Source: Deltaproteobacteria bacterium (GTDB taxonomy: Bacteria; Myxococcota_A; UBA9160; UBA4427). From it: 64,000 nucleotides of DNA. The position numbers and the translations under genes were made by a program. The notes below the pieces were generated by a model that worked only from the letters and a program-made list of their open reading frames with translations, was not told the origin of the DNA and made no database searches. Each line of letters starts with the position of its first letter. The stretch's first letter is position 1. This document shows, piece by piece, positions 44,036 to 52,421 of this stretch. Location of the stretch: the NCBI GenBank assembly GCA_002719955.1, contig PBFW01000070.1:124001-188000 (forward strand). Reading direction: 5' to 3'.

Positions 44036-44821
44036 GTGGAAGTGTCGGGCAAGAATATCGTCGTCACCGGGGGCGCCAACGGGATCGGGCGCGCGCTCTG
44101 TGAGCGCTTCGCGAGCGAGGGCGCCGCACAGGTTGCGGTCGTCGATCTGGACGAGCAGAACGCGCGCGCGGTCGCCGCGCGGATCGGCGGGATGGCACGA
44201 CGCGTGGACGTCTCGAAGAGAGCCGAAATCGAGTCATTGGTCAGTCAGGTCGAGGCCGAAGCGGGCCCGATCGATCTCTTCGTGTCGAATGCGGGAATCG
44301 CGATCGAGGGGGGGGCCGAGGTCGGGGTGGAGGCCTGGAGCCAGATCTGGGGCATCAATGTGATGGGGCATGTCCATGCGGCGCACGCGGTGTTGCCCTC
44401 CATGCTCGAGCGGGGGGAGGGCTATCTGCTCAATACCTGTTCCGCCGCGGGGCTGCTCTCGCAGATCGGTTCGGCTCCCTATTCGGTGACCAAACACGCC
44501 GCTGTCGCCTTCGCGGAATGGCTCGCGATCACGTATGGCGACCGTGGGATCAAGGTCTCCGCGCTCTGTCCCCAGGCCGTTCGAACCAATATGACCGCGG
44601 CGATGGAGAACGGCGGGGTCGCGGGGGGCGATGGCATGATCGAACCCGAAGAACTCGCAGAGGTCGCCCTTCGAGGCCTGCGCGAGGAGTGTTTCCTGAT
44701 CCTGCCCCACGAATCCGTGCGCACCTACTATCGCCGAAAGGGCGAGGATATCGACCGCTGGCTGAAGGGCATGCGGAGGCTGCAATCGAAATTCGGTGCG
44801 GAGGCGCTCGAGATCGACTAG
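44036..44821 (+). CDS. SDR family oxidoreductase
   Basis: A 261-residue classical short-chain dehydrogenase: IVVTGGANGIGRALCERFA (NAD(P) loop), LFVSNAGIAIEGG (NNAG-equivalent), Ser in TCSAAGLL and the YSVTKHAAVAFAE catalytic Tyr and Lys. The substrate is unknown; the family oxidises or reduces hydroxyacyl-CoAs, steroids and sugars. GTG 44036 is chosen as start because GGAGG at 44024-44028 sits seven bases upstream. The TAG stop overlaps the stop of the convergent CoA-transferase gene through a shared CTAG. A perfect TACGATCCG half-site occurs at 43958. Confidence 0.87.
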   Translation: MEVSGKNIVVTGGANGIGRALCERFASEGAAQVAVVDLDEQNARAVAARIGGMARRVDVSKRAEIESLVSQVEAEAGPIDLFVSNAGIAIEGGAEVGVEAWSQIWGINVMGHVHAAHAVLPSMLERGEGYLLNTCSAAGLLSQIGSAPYSVTKHAAVAFAEWLAITYGDRGIKVSALCPQAVRTNMTAAMENGGVAGGDGMIEPEELAEVALRGLREECFLILPHESVRTYYRRKGEDIDRWLKGMRRLQSKFGAEALEID

Positions 44822-46086
44822 TCGCGCGCGGGGCCACCGAGACGCAGGATTCCCGCCCCCGCGAGGGATTCGATTTCGAGGTCGGAGAGGCCGAGTTCTT
44901 CGCGCAGCACTTCGGCCGTGTGTTCACCGAGTAGGGGCAGGGGCTTGATCGGTCCTTCGGGCGCGCGAGAGAACTTGACGGGATTGCCGACGAGTCGGAT
45001 GGGGGCGTCCGCGTCGGGTCGATCGACTTCGATCAACATGTGGCGCGCGGCGACGTGGGGGTCCACCTCGAGATCGGCGGCGACCTGGCTCGCGCCCGCG
45101 GCGATCCCTTCGGCGGCAAGCGCCCGCGCCGCTTCGATCTTGGTCTTGTCCGCGGCCCAGGCTTCGATGGCCGCGCGGATGGGCCCCTTCGTCTGGCGGG
45201 CCATGGCCTGGAGGCCCTCGAAATCGGGGTCGCTCAGCCATTCCTCGTGTCCGAGGAAGCGAGCGAGCCGCTCGAAGTGGTGGCGGCGCAGGACGGTGAC
45301 GACGAAATAGCCGTCGCTCGCGCGAAAGGCGTCATTCGCACCCTGGGATCCCGAGGTGGCCCATTCTGGCGGCGCGTCCATCGAGGCGAGGAAGGGCACC
45401 ATGTCGGTCAGGGCGATCATCGAGTCGTACATGGCGATATCGACCCGCTGTCCAACCCCGGTCTGATCGCGATGGCGCAGCGCCGCGAGAATGCCGATCA
45501 CGGCGAAGAGCGCCGCGGCGTTATCGCCGAGCGCTCCGGCGGTGACGATTTCCGGTGGCTGATCGGATTTGCGAGTCGGTTCGTAGAGCCCCGACATCGC
45601 CTCGACGATCGGTGCGTAGGCGGGGAAGCCCCGATAGGGCGTTTCGTCGAGTTGTCCGAAGCCGCTCACGGCGCAGTGGACCAGTGCTGGATGCAGTCTC
45701 GAAAGGCGCTCGTAGTCGAGGCCGAGTCGCTCGGTCGTTCCGGGCGTAAAATTTTCACACACGACATCGAAGCCCGGGACCAGACGCCGCACGAGGTCGC
45801 GCCCGGCCTCGGCTTTCAGATCGATCGCGATCGACCGTTTCGAGAGGTTGTTGCGCAAGAAGGTCGCGCCGACGCGGAGTCCGTCGCGCTCCTCGATCGC
45901 CGGCATCGCGGCGCGACCGCTATCCCCGGTGTCCGGATGCTCGATCTTGACGATGTCCGCCCCGAGATGGCCCATGAGCTGCGTGGCATAGGGGAGCGCC
46001 TGCATCTGTTCGAGGCTCAGCACGCGGATTCCCTCGAGGGGGCGCAGGTGACCGCGGTCTCCGTTCACGATCTCGTTCAGGCGCAT
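44818..46086 (-). CDS. CaiB/BaiF family (family III) CoA-transferase
   Basis: A 422-residue family III CoA-transferase. LEGIRVLSLEQMQALPYATQ opens the CoA-binding domain, FLRNNLSKRSIAIDLKAEAG and VVCENFTPGTTERLGL are conserved, and AGALGDNAAALFA holds the catalytic Asp, followed by TGVGQRVDIAMYDSM. It moves CoA between an acyl-CoA donor and a free acid. ATG 46086 (MRLNEIVNG) is taken as start; ATG 46149 is in frame but would abut the palindrome at 46152 and leave no leader. It is divergent from the acyl-CoA dehydrogenase at 46256, and both probably share one control region. Confidence 0.9.
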   Translation of the reverse strand: MRLNEIVNGDRGHLRPLEGIRVLSLEQMQALPYATQLMGHLGADIVKIEHPDTGDSGRAAMPAIEERDGLRVGATFLRNNLSKRSIAIDLKAEAGRDLVRRLVPGFDVVCENFTPGTTERLGLDYERLSRLHPALVHCAVSGFGQLDETPYRGFPAYAPIVEAMSGLYEPTRKSDQPPEIVTAGALGDNAAALFAVIGILAALRHRDQTGVGQRVDIAMYDSMIALTDMVPFLASMDAPPEWATSGSQGANDAFRASDGYFVVTVLRRHHFERLARFLGHEEWLSDPDFEGLQAMARQTKGPIRAAIEAWAADKTKIEAARALAAEGIAAGASQVAADLEVDPHVAARHMLIEVDRPDADAPIRLVGNPVKFSRAPEGPIKPLPLLGEHTAEVLREELGLSDLEIESLAGAGILRLGGPARD

Positions 46087-46151
46087 CGGGCGAGCATAGC
46101 CGGGGGGAGGCAGGTGGCCGGTCTCACAGGGGATTTCGGGGCTGGACATAT

Positions 46152-46172
46152 TTCAAGACGGAGCGTATCGTT
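46152..46172. promoter_or_regulatory. 21-bp operator-like element, weaker copy
   Basis: The right half CGTATCGTT (46164-46172) matches eight of nine bases of the consensus CGTATCGTA; the left half TTCAAGACG matches TACGATCCG at five of nine. It sits in the 169-base region between divergent CoA-transferase and acyl-CoA dehydrogenase genes, the position expected for a shared operator. Confidence 0.4.
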
Positions 46173-46255
46173 ATTGCCCTTCAAGGGGCTCCGTGGGCGC
46201 TTTCCAGCCGATTCGAGGCCCCCGCCGACACATTTCCAAGCAGAGGTTTCCGGCC

Positions 46256-47434
46256 ATGGATTTCGATCTGTCCGAAGAGGAATTGACCTTCGAGAAAGAG
46301 GTCGTCGCCTTCCTCGAGGCGAACCATTCCGATGAGGTGATGGACCCCAACCCCGAGCATCTGTCCCAGACGGTCGAGACGTCGCCCAAGCGGGCCTTCA
46401 TGCGAAAGCTCGCCGACCAGGGTTGGCTCGGGATGTCCTGGCCCAAGGAATATGGCGGGCAGGAGAAGTCCGGGATCTACGATTTTATTTTGACGGAAGC
46501 ACTGGCCCGATACGGAACCCCCCAGCCCGGCAAGGGTGTTGGGATCGTCGGCAAGACGATCATTCGAAACGGGAACGACGAGCTGAAGGCCTATTTCCTG
46601 CCGCGCATCATTCGCGGCGAGATCGAGTTCGCCATCGGCTATTCCGAACCCCAGGCGGGTTCCGATGCCGCCTCGATGCAATTGAAGGCGCAGAGGGACG
46701 AAGCGAGGGGGGGATGGGTTCTCTCGGGTCACAAGATCTGGACGACCTCGGCGCATTTTGCGGATTGGTATTGGGTGGGCGCGCGCACCGGAGAGCACAA
46801 GCACAAGGGGATCACCCTCTTCCTGATTCCGATGGACCACGAGGGTTTCGAGATCCATCCGACTTATACGATCGGGGACGAGCGGACCAACGAGGTCTTC
46901 TTCAACAACGTCTTCGTTCCGGACTCGCATGTCGTGGGCGAGGTCGGCAGGGGCTGGACCTATATCTGTGAGGCGCTCGATCTCGAACGCTTTGCGATGT
47001 TGCCCGTCGGGCCGGTCGAAATGAAGGTGAAGGGTCTGATCGAATATGTGCGCGAAGCAACCCTCGACGGCGAGCCCCTCGCCAAGGACCCCGTCGTGCG
47101 CATGACGATCGCGAAGCTTCGAACGGACCTCGAAGTCGCCCGCAAGCTCCAGCGCAAGGTCATCAGTGAGGCACTCAAGAATCGCGTTCCGACCCTCGAA
47201 GCCGCGATGTACAAGATGTGGCAGTCGCAGCTCGGTCAGCGCATCGCCAACGCCGCGCTCGACCTGATGGGCCCCGATGGGCAGCTAAAGCCGGGGCAGG
47301 AAGAGGCCCCGGTCGACGGTCGGTACGAACGCTCCTATCGCTATACCGTCGTCGACACCATCGGCGGGGGCACTTCGGAAGTCCAAAAGAATATCATCGC
47401 CGGCCGTGGCCTCGGCCTGCCCAAGACCTTCTAG
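46256..47434 (+). CDS. Acyl-CoA dehydrogenase
   Basis: A 392-residue acyl-CoA dehydrogenase beginning MDFDLSEEELTFEKEVVAFL. FAIGYSEPQAGSDAASMQLK is the FAD signature region, GHKIWTTSAHFADWYWVGAR follows, and the C-terminus ends GGGTSEVQKNIIAGRGLGLP. The usual catalytic Glu before that block is Gly here, as in several heteromeric FadE subunits. The gene at 49944 in the same direction encodes a second chain that could be its partner. It is first in a plus-strand run of five genes (dehydrogenase, racemase-like CoA-transferase, two hotdog subunits, dehydrogenase). Confidence 0.9.
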   Translation: MDFDLSEEELTFEKEVVAFLEANHSDEVMDPNPEHLSQTVETSPKRAFMRKLADQGWLGMSWPKEYGGQEKSGIYDFILTEALARYGTPQPGKGVGIVGKTIIRNGNDELKAYFLPRIIRGEIEFAIGYSEPQAGSDAASMQLKAQRDEARGGWVLSGHKIWTTSAHFADWYWVGARTGEHKHKGITLFLIPMDHEGFEIHPTYTIGDERTNEVFFNNVFVPDSHVVGEVGRGWTYICEALDLERFAMLPVGPVEMKVKGLIEYVREATLDGEPLAKDPVVRMTIAKLRTDLEVARKLQRKVISEALKNRVPTLEAAMYKMWQSQLGQRIANAALDLMGPDGQLKPGQEEAPVDGRYERSYRYTVVDTIGGGTSEVQKNIIAGRGLGLPKTF

Positions 47435-47531
47435 ACGCTCCGCTCACGCCGCGTCACCCGGCACCGCTCGTCGGGTTCAGATCAACGGAGAACCGCTCAT
47501 CTTGTCCCCCCAAGCCTCCACCTCGGGCCAA

Positions 47532-48686
47532 ATGCTCGAAGGCATCAGCGTCCTGAATCTCGGAAGCGTCGGCCCCGCCGCACGCGCGGCCCGGATGCTC
47601 GCCGATTATGGCGCGCGGGTCGTGATGATCGCGCCGGTTTCGAAGAAGGGGGCCCTCCAGACCAAGCCCGTCTACCACACCTATGGAGCCGGCCGCGGCT
47701 TCGAGCGCGTGCGGATCGACCTCAAGGCGGAGGCTGGTGTCGAAGCCCTTCTCAAGCTCGCCGAAAAGGCGGACGTCGTGATCGAATCCTATCGACCCGG
47801 TGTCGTCGATCGGCTGGGGATCGGTTGGCAGGCGATGAGCGCTCGCAATCCGAGAATCGTCTACTGCTCGACCTCGGGGTATGGCCAGGACGGTCCGGCT
47901 TCGGGCTGGGCGGGACACGATATCAACTACCTTGCCATGTCCGGCTTCCTCGCCTGCACAGAACCTCGCGAAGACGGTGGTCCGCCGATTCCGGGTGCGA
48001 CGGTCGCGGATAGCGCGGGCGGGGGCATGCACGCGGTCCTCTCGATCATGGCGGCGCTCGTAAAGCGCAGCACCTCGGGAAAGGGGAGCTTTCTCGATGT
48101 CTCTGCCGCCGAGGGGATCCTCTCCCTGATGGCGCTCTCCCTCGACCAGTATCTGGCGACCGGAGAGGAAGCGGCTTCGAGGCAGGTTCTGCTCACCGGT
48201 CGCTATGCCTTCTACGACACCTATCAGGCGAGTGATGGCGGCTGGCTCTCGGTGGGAGCCATCGAAGCGCATTTCTATCACAACCTCTGCGAACTGCTCG
48301 GTCATCCGGAATACCAGGGTGATCAATACGACGACGACAAGCAGGACGAGATCCGAGCGGCCTTCAAGGCGGCTTTCAAGACGAAGACCCGAGACGAATG
48401 GACGATGGCGTTGGCGGCGAAGGATACCTGCGTGGCACCCGTGCTCTCGATTCCCGAAGTCGTCGAGGATCCGCATTGGCGTGCCCGTGGCGTCTTCATG
48501 CAGGCCGAGCACGAAGAGCGTGGCGTCTTCGATCAGGTTTCTCCGGTGCTGGCGGGGGGCGTTCGGGAACAGCCGCTCCATTCGGTGCGCACCGGTGACG
48601 ACACGGATACCCGAGTGTTGCTGAGCGAGGCAGGGCTCACCGCAGATGAGGTTTCGAAGCTCCTCGAAGAGGGAGCGGTCGAGTAG
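47532..48686 (+). CDS. CaiB/BaiF family protein, alpha-methylacyl-CoA racemase-like
   Basis: A 384-residue family III CoA-transferase fold (MLEGISVLNLGSVGPAARAA; VVIESYRPGVVDRLGIG). The block AGHDINYLAMSGFLA and VADSAGGGMHAVLSIMAALV match alpha-methylacyl-CoA racemases, which invert 2-methyl branches so that (2S)-acyl-CoA can enter beta-oxidation, as in bile acid and phytanic acid breakdown. CoA transfer is the alternative. The start is uncertain: ATG 47532 gives the family N-terminus, TTG 47502 is in frame. It lies 97 bases after the dehydrogenase in what appears to be one operon. Confidence 0.87.
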   Translation: MLEGISVLNLGSVGPAARAARMLADYGARVVMIAPVSKKGALQTKPVYHTYGAGRGFERVRIDLKAEAGVEALLKLAEKADVVIESYRPGVVDRLGIGWQAMSARNPRIVYCSTSGYGQDGPASGWAGHDINYLAMSGFLACTEPREDGGPPIPGATVADSAGGGMHAVLSIMAALVKRSTSGKGSFLDVSAAEGILSLMALSLDQYLATGEEAASRQVLLTGRYAFYDTYQASDGGWLSVGAIEAHFYHNLCELLGHPEYQGDQYDDDKQDEIRAAFKAAFKTKTRDEWTMALAAKDTCVAPVLSIPEVVEDPHWRARGVFMQAEHEERGVFDQVSPVLAGGVREQPLHSVRTGDDTDTRVLLSEAGLTADEVSKLLEEGAVE

Positions 48687-48732
48687 TCCGGCGCTGTCTC
48701 CGACCGGGTCGGGGTGCCGATCAACATCAATC

Positions 48733-48750
48733 GGGATTCTTGAGAATCCC
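48733..48750. promoter_or_regulatory. Perfect inverted repeat just upstream of the hotdog dehydratase ribosome-binding site
   Basis: GGGATTCT and AGAATCCC flank TG, an eight-pair perfect dyad ending four bases before the AGGAGGA ribosome-binding site of the gene at 48767. It could be a regulator site for an internal promoter, or an RNA hairpin that affects translation of the dehydratase pair. Confidence 0.5.
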
Positions 48751-48766
48751 ATCAGGAGGAAGAATC

Positions 48767-49288
48767 ATGGCTGCGAAGTCGGCTGACGATCTGCCCGAAG
48801 AAGTCCAGGGTTGGATCGATCAGGAGCGCTACACGGAGAAGACGGAGTTTCCGATCGAGATGGGCTATGTGCTGACGACGCTCTCCGCGACCGAGAATGG
48901 CAACCCGCTCTATTGGGACCCGAAGGTCGCCGCGGAGCTGACGGACGGACCGATCACGCTGCCGACGATGGCGTCGGTCTGGTTCCGACCCCATGACTGG
49001 TCGCCGGGTCGAACGGAGCCGGCGGTGGCGCTGCAGCTTCACTTCGATCTGAAGGACAGGCTCGGGCTGCCCGAGGCCGTGATGAGCGACAACACGATGG
49101 TCTTCGGTGTGCCGATTCGACCGGGCGACGAATTGACGACGACGCAGGTTCTCTATTCGGTGTCGCCGCTCAAGACGACGAAACTCGGAACGGGTCGGTT
49201 CTGGGATTTTGGTGTGCGCACGGTGAATCAGGCGGGCGAACTCTGCGCGGAAGAACGCTACACGGGCTTCGGATACAACCGCGACTGA
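48767..49288 (+). CDS. MaoC-like dehydratase subunit (FAS1-like dehydratase N-terminal type)
   Basis: A 173-residue hotdog-fold protein of the MaoC_dehydrat_N kind: RYTEKTEFPIEMGYVLTTLS start, then ENGNPLYWDPKVAAE, the position of the N-terminal hot-dog entry motif, and VFGVPIRPGDELTTTQVLYS. Such proteins are often non-catalytic or partly catalytic chains that pair with a second MaoC chain, as in the ChsH1/ChsH2 steroid enoyl-CoA hydratase. The second chain would be the gene at 49424. AGGAGGA six bases before ATG 48767 makes the start firm. Confidence 0.82.
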   Translation: MAAKSADDLPEEVQGWIDQERYTEKTEFPIEMGYVLTTLSATENGNPLYWDPKVAAELTDGPITLPTMASVWFRPHDWSPGRTEPAVALQLHFDLKDRLGLPEAVMSDNTMVFGVPIRPGDELTTTQVLYSVSPLKTTKLGTGRFWDFGVRTVNQAGELCAEERYTGFGYNRD

Positions 49289-49423
49289 AGGCGCGCGTTC
49301 TGCGCGCCGTGGAGTGGATCGCCAGCCAGCGTGGCTTGAGGGCGAGCCGAGGCGGAAGAGAAATGTCGGGTCTCGTAGTGAGGACGGCGGAGAGCGCGAT
49401 GAAAATTCGCGGAGGAATTTTAG

Positions 49424-49900
49424 ATGAGTGCAGATCTTCTATTGGGTGACGTGAGCGTGGGCAGCGACCTTCCGGTGCTTCGCAAGGATGTGAAGCCGGT
49501 GACGGTGGTGCTCGGGGCGATGGCGAGCCGCGATTGGCGCCCCCAGCATCACGACTACAAATTTGCGACGGGCAATAATGGCCTCGACGACATCATCATG
49601 AATACGCCGAACTTGGCGGCCTGGTTCGAGCGCTACCTGACGGATTGGACGGGACCGAAGGGGCGCCTGGGGCGTATCAAGTTTCGCATGAAAGATTCGG
49701 TCTATCCCGGCGACACGATGAATTTTTCCGGTAAGGTGACGAATGTCGGTGAGGCCACCAAGGGCGTTGGTTGGGTCGAGGTGTCGATCGAGCTGACGGC
49801 GGGCGAAAAGAGCTGTGTCGGCTGTGAAGCGCGCATCGCGATTCCGGAGAGCGCGGAAGTGAATCCCTGGAAACTCGCGGGCGACGACTGGAAGCCCTGA
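49424..49900 (+). CDS. MaoC-like (R)-enoyl-CoA hydratase subunit
   Basis: A 158-residue single-hotdog protein. ASRDWRPQHHDYKFATG carries the hydratase pattern (Asp37 and His42), followed by NTPNLAAWFERYLTDWTGPK and RIKFRMKDSVYPGDTMNFSG, the substrate-loop and strand blocks of MaoC enzymes. Together with the gene at 48767 it would form a two-chain enoyl-CoA hydratase. GGAGGA eight bases before ATG 49424 supports the start. The 135 bases between the two genes hold nothing recognisable apart from the ribosome-binding site. Confidence 0.87.
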   Translation: MSADLLLGDVSVGSDLPVLRKDVKPVTVVLGAMASRDWRPQHHDYKFATGNNGLDDIIMNTPNLAAWFERYLTDWTGPKGRLGRIKFRMKDSVYPGDTMNFSGKVTNVGEATKGVGWVEVSIELTAGEKSCVGCEARIAIPESAEVNPWKLAGDDWKP

Positions 49901-49943
49901 TTCTGGCCTTCCATTTCCTTCGTGAAGAGAGGGGGTGCCCCCG

Positions 49944-51068
49944 ATGGATCTCGATTTCACCGAAGAACACGAAATGCTGCGCGAGATGGTGCGCGGTGTA
50001 TGTGCCGAGTACGCGCCGCTGGAGGTCATTCGTGATCTCGAGGACGACGCGAAGGGCTACCCCGATGAGTTGTGGAAGCAGCTCATCGAACTCGGGTTGG
50101 TCGGGATCCTCGTGCCCGAGGCCTATGGCGGCCAGGAACAATCGCTTCTCGAGGCGGCGATCGTCTACGAAGAGTTCGGACGAGCGCTCGCCCCCGTGCC
50201 GCATTTCCATTCGGCGGTGCTCTGCGCGGGTGTTCTGGTCGCGGCGGGCAGCGAGGAGCAGAAAGAGTCGTGGCTGCCCGGGATCGCGAGCGGTGAACGC
50301 ATCCTGACGCCGGCGTGGCTGGAGCCGCGCAACGGCTTCGGGGCGAAGGGCGTGCAGATGCGCGCCGAGGTCGACGGCGCGGATTTCGTGCTTTCGGGTA
50401 CGAAACTGCACGTGAATTTCGCGACCGCGGCGGACCAGTGGCTCGTTCTCGCGCGAACCGGCGAGGCGGAGGAGGCGGTCGACCTCTTCCTGGTCGACCC
50501 CCGAGCGGAGGGCGTGACCTGCTCCCAGCGCCTGAACCTCGGTTCCGAGACGACCTATCGGGTCGAATTGGACAAGGTGCGGGTGCGGGTTGGCGATCGC
50601 ATCGGCGCGGCGGGGACCGGCTGGTCGACCTGGCATGGGGTCATGAACGACGCGATCGTTCTGGCGGCGGCGCAGGCCGCGGGCGGCGCCAAGGCAGCAC
50701 TCGAAATGACGATCGAATATGCCCAGACCCGCGAACAATTCGGCAAGCCGCTCGGCGCCTTCCAGTCGATTTCGCATTATCTGGCAGATGCCGCGACGTC
50801 CATCGAGGGGGGCGCGACGCTGGTGACCGAGGCGGCCTGGGCGCGCTCGATGGGCAAGGACATCACGCTCCTTGCGCCGATGGCGAAGCTCTTCATGTGT
50901 CACGCCTATCGCGACATCACGGCGATGTGTCAGCAGGTCTGGGGCGGTGTCGGGTTCACCATCGAATACGATATCCAGCTCTATTTTCGGCGCGCCAAGC
51001 AACTGCAGATTTCGTGGTGGGACGATCGCTATCTCAGCGAACTCGTCGCCGCACAGGAACTCGACTGA
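49944..51068 (+). CDS. Acyl-CoA dehydrogenase
   Basis: A 374-residue acyl-CoA dehydrogenase (MDLDFTEEHEMLREMVRGVC). The middle beta domain is divergent: the usual (E/N)xxAGSD signature reads LEPRNGFGAKGVQMR. The C-terminal domain is normal (YAQTREQFGKPLGAFQSISH; VWGGVGFTIEYDIQLYFRRA). The divergent FAD/substrate loop and its position next to a MaoC pair suggest it is one half of a heteromeric enzyme, with the chain at 46256 as possible partner. ATG 49944 is taken as start; GTG 49935 is in frame. A stable hairpin follows the stop. Confidence 0.88.
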   Translation: MDLDFTEEHEMLREMVRGVCAEYAPLEVIRDLEDDAKGYPDELWKQLIELGLVGILVPEAYGGQEQSLLEAAIVYEEFGRALAPVPHFHSAVLCAGVLVAAGSEEQKESWLPGIASGERILTPAWLEPRNGFGAKGVQMRAEVDGADFVLSGTKLHVNFATAADQWLVLARTGEAEEAVDLFLVDPRAEGVTCSQRLNLGSETTYRVELDKVRVRVGDRIGAAGTGWSTWHGVMNDAIVLAAAQAAGGAKAALEMTIEYAQTREQFGKPLGAFQSISHYLADAATSIEGGATLVTEAAWARSMGKDITLLAPMAKLFMCHAYRDITAMCQQVWGGVGFTIEYDIQLYFRRAKQLQISWWDDRYLSELVAAQELD

Positions 51069-51071
51069 CAC

Positions 51072-51107
51072 CGTCCCGTGGCAGCCCTCGAGCTGCGAGC
51101 CGGGACG
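51072..51107. terminator. Bidirectional hairpin between convergent genes
   Basis: CGTCCCG at 51072-51078 pairs with CGGGACG at 51101-51107, and inside it GCAGC (51081-51085) pairs with GCTGC (51092-51096). The structure fills almost exactly the gap between the stop of the acyl-CoA dehydrogenase (51068) and that of the CoA-transferase (51109). There is no T-run, so it may act as an mRNA 3' end stabiliser or aid terminator function in both directions. Confidence 0.55.
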
Positions 51108-51108
51108 T

Positions 51109-52317
51109 TCAGGCGTTGGGCTCGGGGGCTCGAGCGATCACGATCCCGTCGCGTTCGAGTGTGCCCAGCGCATCCGCACCCAGGCCGATCTCTCGGAGGA
51201 GCTCCGCGGTGTGTTCTCCATAGCCTGGTGCGCCGCGAGGGAATTCTAAGGGTGTCGCGTCGAAATCTCCGAGCGGGCGAGGTTGTCGCAAGCGGCCGGC
51301 GATCGGGTGATCCGTTTCGATGAGCAGGTCGGTCGCGATGACCTGCGGATCTTCATGGATCGTGCGTGGATCTCCGATCGTTGCGTAGGGGACATCCGCT
51401 TCCGCGAGACGTTCGACGAGTTCCGCTGTCGTATTTTCACGCAGGGTCTCGACGAGCAGCGCCTGCAGCTCGCGCGCGTTGCGTGAGCGGGGATCGGCGG
51501 TCGCGAATCGTGGGTCCTTGGCGAGTTCCTCTCGCCCGATCGACTTGCAGAGAGCCAGGAACTGCCGATCCTGGATATAGCTGATCGCGATATGACCGTC
51601 CTTCGTCGGCCGGATCATCGGAAGCGCGGATTTCTGCAAGGGCGCCGAAACCCCCTCTCCGAGGAGCGAATAGTTCTGCATTCCGTCGGGCCAGAGGAAG
51701 GCCAGGCTGGCGTGAAGCATCGACACTCGGACGTGCTGCCCCCCCGCCCCCCGCTCACGCGCGAGGAGCGCGGCAGTGATCAGCTGGGCGGTCTGGATCG
51801 CCGTTCCTTTGTCGCAGACCACACTCCGCACGAAGGTCGGCTCCCCGGTTTCGAGATCCGCCTGGTGCATGGCGACGCCCGAGTAGGCCTGCATCACCGA
51901 GTCGTAGACCGCGCTCTGGGCCATCGGCCCCTTCTCGCCGAATCCGCTCACCGAGACATAGACGAGATCCGGATGGAGGCCTCGATAGCGGTCGGCGTCG
52001 ACCCCCATCCGCTCGACCGCACCGGGCCGAAAATTCTGCACGAAGACATCGGCGCTCGCGACCAGTCGATCGAGGATTTCGACACCCCGCGCCTTGCGAA
52101 GGTCGATTGCGATCGACCGCTTGTTGCGGTTGAAGCTGGCAAAGACCGCGGAGAGGCCGCCGCGGCTGGGCCCGATCGTGCGCAGGCCGTCGCCGCCACC
52201 AGGTCCCTCGATCTTGATCACGTCCGCACCCTGATCGGCGAGAATCGACGTCGCCAGCGGACCCGAAGCCATCGTCGTCAGGTCGATGATGCGAATTCCG
52301 TGGAGGGGACCGGGCAT
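51109..52317 (-). CDS. CaiB/BaiF family CoA-transferase
   Basis: A 402-residue family III CoA-transferase: LHGIRIIDLTTMASGPLATS start, FNRNKRSIAIDLRKARGVEI, VFVQNFRPGAVERMGVD and VRSVVCDKGTAIQTAQLITA with the catalytic Asp, then GGQHVRVSMLHASLAFLWPD. It probably transfers CoA from an acyl-CoA to a free carboxylic acid. The 402-residue length is normal for the formyl-CoA-transferase-like branch. It is convergent with the dehydrogenase operon and divergent from the SnoaL-like gene at 52422, with a 104-base shared upstream region. Confidence 0.9.
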   Translation of the reverse strand: MPGPLHGIRIIDLTTMASGPLATSILADQGADVIKIEGPGGGDGLRTIGPSRGGLSAVFASFNRNKRSIAIDLRKARGVEILDRLVASADVFVQNFRPGAVERMGVDADRYRGLHPDLVYVSVSGFGEKGPMAQSAVYDSVMQAYSGVAMHQADLETGEPTFVRSVVCDKGTAIQTAQLITAALLARERGAGGQHVRVSMLHASLAFLWPDGMQNYSLLGEGVSAPLQKSALPMIRPTKDGHIAISYIQDRQFLALCKSIGREELAKDPRFATADPRSRNARELQALLVETLRENTTAELVERLAEADVPYATIGDPRTIHEDPQVIATDLLIETDHPIAGRLRQPRPLGDFDATPLEFPRGAPGYGEHTAELLREIGLGADALGTLERDGIVIARAPEPNA

Positions 52318-52421
52318 TCGAGTCCTTTCGTCCTAGGGCGCTTGCGGGCGGCTGAGGAATTGAGCGAGGCTAGCAGCGGTCGCTCAGGCAATGCGACTCG
52401 TGCGCGGGTGGAGGGAGCAGG

